This document shows, one piece after another, positions 8,945 through 14,853 of a stretch of DNA of 38,103 nucleotides. Position 1 is the stretch's first letter, and every line of letters starts with the position of its first letter. The notes below the pieces were generated by a model that was not told the origin of the DNA, ran no database searches, and worked only from the letters and a program-made list of their open reading frames with translations. A program made the translations under genes and the position numbers. Source of the stretch: an uncultured Verrucomicrobiales bacterium (GTDB lineage: Bacteria > Verrucomicrobiota > Verrucomicrobiia > Limisphaerales > Palsa-1400). The DNA is taken from contig CAIYOY010000249.1 of the NCBI GenBank assembly GCA_903927905.1, positions 1 through 38,103 of the forward strand, in the 5' to 3' direction.

Positions 8945-9019
8945 TATCATTTACTATCATATAATATCAAAGTCAACAAATAAGTTGCATTTAATATCAA
9001 AAACTTGTAATTAATATCC
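8945..9019. promoter_or_regulatory. 10-bp-phased TATCA repeat array (candidate operator)
   Basis: TATCA occurs at 8945, 8955, 8965 and 8995, and TATCC at 9015, so all copies fall on one 10-bp register. Preceding bases are AC or AA. Intermediate positions 8985 and 9005 carry TTGCA and TTGTA, which look like decayed copies. The array is in the AT-rich gap between the membrane protein gene (minus) and the HTH gene (plus). Binding sites spaced by one helical turn suggest cooperative binding of a regulator on one DNA face; the HTH/zinc-ribbon protein at 9289 is the nearest candidate (inference). Confidence 0.5.
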
Positions 9020-9034
9020 CCAGCTATGAAAAAG

Positions 9035-9259
9035 TTAGCGCTTTGCGCAGAGAGTTCGACCTCACCCCGACCCTCTCCTCCGAGGAGAGGGAGTGGCTCA
9101 ATTTCGTTTTCTGTTTGTTCTCATCCCCCCTCACCAATCCCGCTCAAGGACGTTCTTAAGAAAGAGACAACCATCTGCAACCGCGACGGAATACAATTCT
9201 CCCTCTCCTCGGAGGAGAGGGCCGGGGTGAGGTCGAGCAATAATCCGCGCAGCGCTAAA
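9035..9259. repeat. MITE-like element with ~58-bp imperfect terminal inverted repeats
   Basis: The left arm (9035-9092) starts TTAGCGCTTTGCGC, continues CGACCTCACCCCG and ends in the palindrome CCCTCTCCTCCGAGGAGAGG. The right arm (9200-9259) reads the same order on the opposite strand: TTTAGCGCTGCGCG, CGACCTCACCCCGG, CCCTCTCCTCCGAGGAGAGG. The two arms differ at scattered positions and by small indels. The ~107-base centre shows no gene. No transposase is present, so any mobility would be in trans. Confidence 0.65.
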
Positions 9260-9288
9260 TAAATCTTTTATTCCACGACTCAAAAACT

Positions 9289-9735
9289 ATGAACACCGAA
9301 TCAAAATCCGAAAACCGCCCCCGTTGGTATTCCGTGCAGGAAGCCGCCGCCTACCTCGAAATCGGCGAACCCACCCTCTACCGTTGGATGCGCGAAGGCA
9401 AGATCACCTACCGCAAAGTCGGCGACTCCACCCGTTTCTGGCGCGAAGACCTCGACGCCGTGATGGAAGTTTTCCACAGCGACAAAGAATCCGACAACGT
9501 GAAGAAGGTCTGCCCGCTCTGTCACCATGACGAAATGATCGAAGGCGCCTACCGCACCACCGGTCTGAATTATTTCCAGCCGAAAAAAACCAAATTCTGG
9601 ACCCTCACCGCCAGCAATATTGATACCCAAGCCTACATGTGCTCCCGTTGCGGCCATGTGGCGCTCTTTGCCGATGTGAAGAAATTGGCGGGATTGCTGG
9701 AGAAGAAACAGGAAGGCGAGGAAGAGAAGGAATAA
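9289..9735 (+). CDS. excisionase/MerR-type HTH regulator with C-terminal zinc ribbon
   Basis: 148 residues in two parts. Residues ~12-62 are a DNA-binding domain of the excisionase/BldC kind (WYSVQEAAAYLEIGEPTLYR, then WMREGKITYRKVG and RFWREDLDAVM). Residues ~75-127 form a zinc-ribbon-like fold with two cysteine knuckles, CPLCHHD and CSRCGHV, separated by ~42 residues. A Lys/Glu-rich tail follows. The start is the first ATG after the MITE-like element. The next gene begins directly after its stop, so it heads a short operon with two membrane proteins. It probably acts as a transcription regulator, possibly binding the nearby TATCA array (inference). The target is unknown. Confidence 0.8.
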   Translation: MNTESKSENRPRWYSVQEAAAYLEIGEPTLYRWMREGKITYRKVGDSTRFWREDLDAVMEVFHSDKESDNVKKVCPLCHHDEMIEGAYRTTGLNYFQPKKTKFWTLTASNIDTQAYMCSRCGHVALFADVKKLAGLLEKKQEGEEEKE

Positions 9736-10068
9736 ATGAATCGCTTGTGGGCATATTTGAAGAAAGACTTGGAACAAAGTTTTCGAGAATCGGAACCTGC
9801 TTCTCCGGCACGCGAAGCCTTTTATACAACGATTGCCTCTCAATGCATCATGGCCATTATATCAAGCATGATATTGGACGGAGGACAACTTGAGCAGATG
9901 AGCTTTGTGGCTACTGTGGCGTTTTGGCCGACAGTCATTCTGATTCGTTTGCGAAGATCTGTTTTAACAAAAGGCGATATACTTTTTGTTAAATGGGGTT
10001 ATTTATGGATTTGGTTTGGCAACCCATTCGTCTGCGTCGCGGTTTGGCATTTGCAGGGAAAGCTATGA
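9736..10068 (+). CDS. small membrane protein, unknown function
   Basis: 110 residues. The ATG follows the stop of the HTH gene with no gap, and its stop overlaps the next start as ATGA. A soluble N-terminus of ~30 residues (KKDLEQSFRESEPASPAREA) precedes two to three hydrophobic segments (SQCIMAIISSMIL, FVATVAFWPTVILI, YLWIWFGNPFVCVAV). No family is recognised. The DNA is visibly more AT-rich than carB or the DUF58 cluster, suggesting acquisition with its neighbours. Tight coupling suggests it works with the downstream membrane protein. Confidence 0.65.
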   Translation: MNRLWAYLKKDLEQSFRESEPASPAREAFYTTIASQCIMAIISSMILDGGQLEQMSFVATVAFWPTVILIRLRRSVLTKGDILFVKWGYLWIWFGNPFVCVAVWHLQGKL

Positions 10069-10670
10069 CCCACGCAGCCAGCATAAAATATCCCAATAAG
10101 GGATCCAAAAACCGAATCGTTCCTTGGCTGTACGTCGTGGGAGGCTTGATCAGCGTTTTCACTTCTGCGTTTTTACCAATATTTTTTTGCGGCTCATTCC
10201 TGACGAAACGTGTTGTCGCCGAGCCAAGCGAATGGTGGTTAAGATTAATCTACCATTCAGCCTTCCTGCAGGAATGCGTTTTTGGAACGGCGTTGGTGGC
10301 AATCGGTTTCACCCTCAAGGCACGCTTCTGTCGCGAGAAAACAGGCGAATGGAGAACCATCCTGATTCGAGATTACGCCGTTGCGTTGTTGTTTCACGCC
10401 GTGATCACCGTTCCACTTAACCGAGCGGCGCATTACTGGACTTTCCACAATCTGCATTCTCTGCGACAAATCCATTTTTCTCACTTGTTCCCCAATTTGT
10501 TGGGTTGGGAGGATGACTTTTTTATGATGGCGTCCTTTTTGGTAGCTGGCGTCGCCGCGCTAATTTCATCCCGACGACAAAAGGACAAAGTCGCGGATTG
10601 GACTGCTTGGGTTTCAGTCCTCTTGTTTCTGTATTTTGTCTGCAGCAAGGATTATTGGCCGTGTCGTTAG
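10065..10670 (+). CDS. polytopic membrane protein, unknown function
   Basis: 201 residues from the ATG at 10065, which overlaps the preceding stop (ATGA) and has AGGGAAA upstream; a longer frame from 9993 would overlap the previous gene by 76 bases. Five probable membrane segments are visible, including WLYVVGGLISVFTSAFLP, FGTALVAIGFTL, ALLFHAVITVPL, MMASFLVAGVAAL and SVLLFLYFV. A His-rich loop (HYWTFHNLHSLRQIHFSHL) lies between the third and fourth. No family is recognised. It is the last gene of the HTH-membrane-membrane operon. Confidence 0.65.
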   Translation: MTHAASIKYPNKGSKNRIVPWLYVVGGLISVFTSAFLPIFFCGSFLTKRVVAEPSEWWLRLIYHSAFLQECVFGTALVAIGFTLKARFCREKTGEWRTILIRDYAVALLFHAVITVPLNRAAHYWTFHNLHSLRQIHFSHLFPNLLGWEDDFFMMASFLVAGVAALISSRRQKDKVADWTAWVSVLLFLYFVCSKDYWPCR

Positions 10671-10729
10671 GGAAACTTGATTCCAGCGGGTCTTTGTGGC
10701 TAAATATAGTTGTGAGCGCACATGATGTC

Positions 10730-10945
10730 ATGGAGCAGATTGAAGCACTGCCGACGGCCAAGCAAACGGAGGTGCTGAAAAAAACCATGGTTCGTCTGTG
10801 CCCGGGCAGCACGAAAACGGTGGAGCGACTTTTGCGCCGTTTGGAAAACCCGGATATTCCAGAAGATGTCTGGCGCGGCATTGAGGACGCGGAGGACGGG
10901 CGTCTGGTGACGATGGAAACGGCAATGGCGGGGAAACCCCTTTGA
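10730..10945 (+). CDS. small antitoxin-like protein
   Basis: About 71 residues from the ATG at 10730 (MEQIEALPTAKQTEVLKKTM). The charged helical body and end (DVWRGIEDAEDGRLVTMETA) resemble small addiction-module antitoxins, whose C-terminal segment wraps the toxin. An in-frame GTG at 10712 and longer upstream frames exist; none has a convincing ribosome binding site. It lies about 60 bases after the membrane-protein operon and directly before a toxin-like remnant. The function is inferred from shape and context only. Confidence 0.45.
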   Translation: MEQIEALPTAKQTEVLKKTMVRLCPGSTKTVERLLRRLENPDIPEDVWRGIEDAEDGRLVTMETAMAGKPL

Positions 10946-10988
10946 TCCCCGGTTGGGAACACACAAGATTCACCGGCTCTCAAACATC

Positions 10989-11105
10989 ATGCGACGCACG
11001 GTTTATGCGGTCGTGATTGAAGGTAATTTGCGAGTGGTATTTTATTTGGAGGGTGATGAGGCGGTTTCTTTCAACATCGGCACGCATGACATCTACAAGG
11101 GATGA
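10989..11105 (+). pseudogene. RelE/ParE-like toxin C-terminal remnant
   Basis: A short frame (39 codons from the ATG, open back to 10911) reads TVYAVVIEGNLRVVFYLEGD then EAVSFNIGTHDIYKG. This is the pattern of the last two beta strands and tail of RelE/ParE-type toxins (LRVVFYL...VSFNIGTHDIY). A complete toxin of this type has 80-100 residues, and there is no room for the N-terminal half after the antitoxin-like gene. It is most likely a truncated toxin left beside its antitoxin. A genuine short protein cannot be excluded. Confidence 0.4.
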
Positions 11106-11107
11106 AG

Positions 11108-11206
11108 CGTTAACCGCGAAATATGCGAACCACGCGAACGGGGAAAAAACACAGACAGTCTAAAGTATTGAACACCAACCAAGACGCGCCGAATCGGAGT
11201 TCGGCG
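11108..11206. repeat. interspersed repeat and hairpin downstream of the DUF4926 gene
   Basis: At 11108-11135 a GTTAACCGCGAAATATGCGA unit matches the TTAACCGCGAAATACGC units at 30604 and 30754. At 11187-11206 a perfect 7-bp stem, CGCCGAA / TTCGGCG, encloses a 6-base loop. It lies past the stop of the minus-strand DUF4926 gene and could end that transcript, but it lacks a run of T. Confidence 0.45.
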
Positions 11207-11214
11207 TTCCGGGT

Positions 11215-11250
11215 TCAGTGATATTCTTGCGCCGGTTTGATGGCGTAATT
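11215..11250 (-). repeat. second, diverged copy of the carB 3' end (cassette boundary)
   Basis: On the minus strand this reads N-Y-A-I-K-P-A-Q-E-Y-H-stop, against G-Y-A-V-K-T-V-Q-E-Y-H-stop at the true end of carB (11860-11892). At DNA level CAGTGATATTC(T/C)TGC(G/A)CCG is shared, 17 of 19 bases. Several of the other differences fall at third codon positions, as in diverged homologous genes rather than a chance match. The two copies flank the DUF4926 and DUF6883 genes. This resembles the displaced gene end left when an element integrates into a gene's 3' end. Confidence 0.65.
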
Positions 11251-11494
11251 AAGCGGAAGCCAGCTCTGGAGAATCGCGCAGAACGATTAATTTTTCCGAC
11301 TTGATGGGGAGAAGGGCGTAGGCTTTTCCGTCCTGTCCGGAAAACTCAATTTCAAATACACCACCCGGATGAGTCATCACGACGGTTCCCATCTGGCCGC
11401 GCTTTAAAAGAAGCGGTCGGTTGGAATCAAAATGACGGGCGGGCACATCTTCGAGGAGCGCCACAACATCATGCATTTGAATCACGCCGTTCAT
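11249..11494 (-). CDS. DUF4926 domain-containing protein
   Basis: About 81 residues from the ATG at 11494 (an alternative ATG at 11512 would overlap the upstream gene by 16 bases). The sequence follows the DUF4926 pattern: MHDVVALLEDVP, LLLKRGQMGTVVMTHPGGVF, EIEFSGQDGKAYALLPI and a final LIVLRD. The fold is probably a small SH3-like beta barrel. The family function is unknown; members are often found next to small genes such as DUF6883, as here. The arrangement is compatible with a toxin-immunity or toxin-antitoxin pair with DUF4926 as the protective partner, but that is inference. No Shine-Dalgarno sequence was seen; translation may be coupled to the upstream gene. Confidence 0.75.
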   Translation of the reverse strand: MNGVIQMHDVVALLEDVPARHFDSNRPLLLKRGQMGTVVMTHPGGVFEIEFSGQDGKAYALLPIKSEKLIVLRDSPELASA

Positions 11495-11496
11495 GG

Positions 11497-11829
11497 TTAC
11501 ACTATAAAGCATGTGGTCAATCTTGGAAAGTCTTCTCCATCACGAATAATCCATGCGCTTAATACTGAGGCGGTTCCGTGATCGGTGGTCATGGGGAATT
11601 TTAACACGTAGGCGTTACCAAAACCGTTATGCTCTTTAAAAATCGCATTTTCAGAAGAGCTGGCTGCTTCCAGAACAGCTTCCCGTAATAGATACGAATT
11701 ACCAAGGGTTATACCCAAAGCGGACTCAAAAACGCGGGCTTTGTGTTTGCCATCACGGTGCAGGTAGTTGAGTGAATAATCTTCCAATTTGGAGCCAAGA
11801 TCTGCTCGATTTCCATTTGGCAATTTCAT
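11497..11829 (-). CDS. DUF6883 domain-containing protein
   Basis: 110 residues matching the DUF6883 pattern along the whole chain: MKLPNGNRADLGSKLEDYSL, LHRDGKHKARVFESALGIT, LREAVLEAA, and the ending VLSAWIIRDGEDFPRLTTCF. From memory, this domain also occurs at the C-termini of larger, toxin-like or phage-head-like proteins, so it may be an effector; its activity is unknown. The stop lies within a few bases of the DUF4926 start, so the two are co-translated. The gene sits 30 bases from the carB stop, inside the pair of carB-end repeats, and looks more AT-rich than carB, which fits acquisition by transfer. Confidence 0.75.
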   Translation of the reverse strand: MKLPNGNRADLGSKLEDYSLNYLHRDGKHKARVFESALGITLGNSYLLREAVLEAASSSENAIFKEHNGFGNAYVLKFPMTTDHGTASVLSAWIIRDGEDFPRLTTCFIV

Positions 11830-11859
11830 TTTTGCGTTAGAGCAACCCGTTTATAAATC

Positions 11860-13653
11860 TCAGTGATATTCCTGCACCGTCTTCACCGCATAACCGCTTT
11901 TCTTCAAGGCGGCGATGCCGAGGGCGGCGGCGCGGGCGCCACTCAACGTGGTCATGATCGGCGTGCCGGTATAGACGGCGGTGGTGCGGATTTTTACTTC
12001 GTCGGCGCGGGGGGACTGGCCGGCGGGAGTGTTGATGACGAGTTGGATCTCGCGGTTTTTCAACAGGTCAATGGCGTTGGGACGGCCTTCGGCAAGTTTG
12101 TGGATCTGTTGCACTTTCAGGCCGGCATCGGAAAGGACTTTGGCGGTGCCGCTGGTGGAAATGAGTTCGAAGCCGAGGTCGGCGTATTCTTTGGCCACGG
12201 CGGCGACTTGCTTTTTGTGGGCGTCGCTCACGCTGATGAAAACCTTGCCGCTCAAGGGCAACGGAGAGTTGGCGGCCATTTGGGATTTGGCGTAGGCGAT
12301 GCCGAGGTCGGCGTCGAGGCCCATGACTTCGCCGGTGGAACGCATTTCGGGCGAGAGTAAAATATCCTGACCGTGGAAACGGTTGAACGGGAAAACAGAT
12401 TCTTTGACGGCCCAATACTTCGTCCAAATTTCTTCGGTGAAATCAAGTTCCTTCAGTTTTTTCCCAGCCATGACTTTCGCGGCCAATTTCGCGAGGGGAA
12501 CGCCGATGGCTTTGCTGACGAAGGGCACGGTGCGCGAGGCGCGCGGGTTCACTTCGAGAACATAAACGGTGTCGCCTTTGACGGCGTATTGCACGTTCAT
12601 CAGACCGATGACTTTTAGTTCACGGGCCATGGCGTGCGTGTAGGTGCGAATGGTTTCGATAACGGATTTCGACAAAGTGTGCGGCGGCAGGACCATTGCG
12701 GCATCGCCAGAATGGACCCCGGCGAATTCGATGTGCTCCAACATCCCGCCGATGACGATGGTGCCTTCGTTCGGATTGGCAAAGTGGCCGACGTCGGCGA
12801 TGCAATCCACATCCACTTCGGTGGCGTCTTCGAGAAATTTATCCACGAGAACGGGGCGTTCGGGCGAGGCTTCGACGGCGAAACGCATGTAGTGGCGCAA
12901 CTCGGCATCGGAGAAAACGATCTGCATGGCGCGACCGCCGAGGACGAAGGACGGGCGAACCAACACCGGATAGGTGAGTTTTTGCGCGGCTTCGAGCGCT
13001 TCGGCTTCGTTCGTGGCGAGGCCGTTGGGCGGCTGCGGGATGTTCAGTTTTTTGAGCATCGCGGCGAAAAGCTTGCGATCTTCGGCGATCTCGATGCTCT
13101 GCGGCGAGGTGCCAATGATGTTGACGCCGTTTTTCTGCAAGGCGAGGGCGAGATTCAGCGGCGTTTGACCGCCGAATTGCGCGATGGCACCCCAGCATTT
13201 TTCACGTTCATAAATATGCAGGACGTCTTCGAGAGTGAGCGGTTCGAAAAATAATTTGTCGCTGGTATCGTAATCAGTCGAGACGGTTTCCGGATTGGAA
13301 TTGACCATCAACGTTTCAAAGCCGTCTTCTTTCAACGCGAAAGCAGCGTGAACGCAGCAGTAATCAAATTCGATGCCCTGACCGATGCGGTTCGGCCCGC
13401 CACCGAGGATCATGACTTTCTTCGTGTCGCTCGGTTTGATTTCGTCGTCGCCGGTGTCGTAAGTGGAATAATAGTAGGGCGTGTAAGCTTCGAACTCAGC
13501 GGCGCAGGTGTCCACCAGGCGATAGCTGGGGACAAGGCCGAGCTTCTTGCGGGTACTCCGGATATCATCCTCGGTCGTGCCGGTCAGATGGGCGATCTGG
13601 CGGTCGGAAAATCCGAGTGATTTGGCTTTGGCTAAAAGGTCACGATTCATCAT
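11860..13653 (-). CDS. carB: carbamoyl-phosphate synthase large subunit, C-terminal half (split CarB)
   Basis: 597 residues that align with the second half of a normal ~1070-residue CarB. The chain opens inside the oligomerisation domain (AKSLGFSDRQIAHLTGTTED; VDTCAAEFEAYTPYYYSTYD) and holds the second ATP-grasp domain: GGGPNRIGQGIEFDY near 84-98, NSNPETVSTDYDTSD, FGGQTPLNLA, VRPSFVLGGRAMQI, EHIEFAGVHSGD and EVNPRASRTVPFVSKA. It ends with the allosteric MGS-like domain (STSGTAK, EGRPNAIDLLKN). In CarB this half phosphorylates carbamate to carbamoyl phosphate. No CarB-like sequence precedes the ATG in any frame, so the N-terminal half must be encoded elsewhere. Split CarB is known in some archaea and a few bacteria. 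Confidence 0.95.
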   Translation of the reverse strand: MMNRDLLAKAKSLGFSDRQIAHLTGTTEDDIRSTRKKLGLVPSYRLVDTCAAEFEAYTPYYYSTYDTGDDEIKPSDTKKVMILGGGPNRIGQGIEFDYCCVHAAFALKEDGFETLMVNSNPETVSTDYDTSDKLFFEPLTLEDVLHIYEREKCWGAIAQFGGQTPLNLALALQKNGVNIIGTSPQSIEIAEDRKLFAAMLKKLNIPQPPNGLATNEAEALEAAQKLTYPVLVRPSFVLGGRAMQIVFSDAELRHYMRFAVEASPERPVLVDKFLEDATEVDVDCIADVGHFANPNEGTIVIGGMLEHIEFAGVHSGDAAMVLPPHTLSKSVIETIRTYTHAMARELKVIGLMNVQYAVKGDTVYVLEVNPRASRTVPFVSKAIGVPLAKLAAKVMAGKKLKELDFTEEIWTKYWAVKESVFPFNRFHGQDILLSPEMRSTGEVMGLDADLGIAYAKSQMAANSPLPLSGKVFISVSDAHKKQVAAVAKEYADLGFELISTSGTAKVLSDAGLKVQQIHKLAEGRPNAIDLLKNREIQLVINTPAGQSPRADEVKIRTTAVYTGTPIMTTLSGARAAALGIAALKKSGYAVKTVQEYH

Positions 13654-14052
13654 GGCGCAAACTGGGCAAAGTAAGCCTTAGCGGAGAGATGAAGGCAAGA
13701 TGAGTTTTTTTAAACCAGCGCGACTCGGGCGCACCTCGCTACCTACACCGTAGCGCAGGCATGAATTTCACACATACCCCCCAGACCTCCCTCGTGGCGC
13801 TTCAAGTCGGAGTGACGTGAGGTTGGTGGTTGCCTTACGCCTCCTTACGGGTCACCTTACGGATCCAACCTCAATAAAACCCAATGTTTACAGGGTACCT
13901 TACGGCCTGACGGCTTTTTTACCCCCCAACTACATTATATCCTCACCCACCACCTGATTTTGGTGCGTTTGCCAGGTTGCACCCGCTCGACTTCAGACAA
14001 CAGCGCGTTCCCGTGATTGCTCTTTGGCGGCGCAGCCTTTACTTTGAGGCCA
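13654..14052. other. 399-bp intergenic region with CCTTACG repeats and a hairpin
   Basis: No gene was found between carB and lgt, which are transcribed away from each other. CCTTACG occurs four times (13833, 13843, 13855 and 13898). A 6-bp stem, CGCTAC / GTAGCG with a 7-base loop, lies at 13737-13755. A C/T-rich run (TACCCCCCAGACCTCCC) stands near 13776. No convincing promoter was recognised for either gene, although both must start here. Confidence 0.45.
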
Positions 14053-14850
14053 GTGCACAAGATTGCTTTGGAACTGGGGCCGTTCACCATTGCTTGGTAC
14101 GGGGTCTTTGTGGCCTTTGGATTTCTCGCAGGAATCTGGACGGCCAGCCGCCGGGCCATGCACGAAGGAGTCAAACCGGAACTAATCATTGATCTCGGTC
14201 CATGGCTTCTGGTCGGCGCGATCGTCGGGGCAAGGTCTCTTTACGTCATTTCTTATTGGCACGAAGTTTTCGCGCCGCAGCCGATCTGGGAAATCTTCAT
14301 GGTGCAGCATGGCGGACTGGTTTATTACGGCGGACTGATCGGGGCTTCGCTGGCCTGCATTCTATTTGCCCGTCGCAAAAAACTGGCGCTCTGGCGGCTG
14401 GCGGACATTCTCGCGCCGAGTATTGCGCTCGGTTACGTTTTCGGACGGTTTGGTTGTTTGATGAATGGTTGTTGTTATGGCCGCTATTGCACCATGCCCT
14501 GGGCCATCACCTACCCGGTCGGCCATGAAACCCATCCGGGCGGTGAAACAGCGCTGCCGGTTCATCCCACTCAAGTTTACGATTCCATCCTGAACCTCGG
14601 CTTTTACGTGCTCCTGGCCTGGCTTTATCGGCGCAAGAAATTCGATGGCCAGATTTTTGCCTTTTACCTCATCGGCTACGCCATCCTGCGTTTCATCGTG
14701 GAAAGTTTTCGCGGCGATTACATCATCCACTACCTCGGCGGCTGGGCCACGCCGGCGCAATTGATCAGCATGGGGATTCTGGTGGCGGGCGTCGGGCTGT
14801 TTTTTTTGCTGCCTCGTCAAAAGGTAAAAAAGATGGAGAAGGGAGCCTAG
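14053..14850 (+). CDS. lgt: prolipoprotein diacylglyceryl transferase
   Basis: Inner-membrane enzyme that moves a diacylglyceryl group from phosphatidylglycerol to the lipobox Cys of prolipoproteins. About 265 residues with seven predicted membrane segments. Family motifs include HGGLVYYGGLIG, GYVFGRFGCLMNGCCYG (the Lgt signature region), HPTQVYDS and RFIVESFRGD. The start was placed at GTG 14053 because family members begin just before the I/L-x-LGP-x-TI segment (here ALELGPFTIAWYG) and GAGG lies just upstream; an in-frame TTG at 14017 would add 12 unmatched residues. The lipoprotein at 20483 is one likely substrate in this window. miaA follows after 3 bases. Confidence 0.95.
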   Translation: MHKIALELGPFTIAWYGVFVAFGFLAGIWTASRRAMHEGVKPELIIDLGPWLLVGAIVGARSLYVISYWHEVFAPQPIWEIFMVQHGGLVYYGGLIGASLACILFARRKKLALWRLADILAPSIALGYVFGRFGCLMNGCCYGRYCTMPWAITYPVGHETHPGGETALPVHPTQVYDSILNLGFYVLLAWLYRRKKFDGQIFAFYLIGYAILRFIVESFRGDYIIHYLGGWATPAQLISMGILVAGVGLFFLLPRQKVKKMEKGA

Positions 14851-14853
14851 CAG

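Noticed and set aside
9026-9262. 78-codon plus-strand open frame
   Set aside because: It coincides with the inverted-repeat element at 9035-9259. Its TSPRPSPPRRG and SEERAGVRS segments are translations of the repeat arms.
13891-13921. Possible attachment site or tRNA end near CAATGTTTACAGGGTACC
   Set aside because: No tRNA could be folded, no second copy is present in the window, and there is no integrase nearby.
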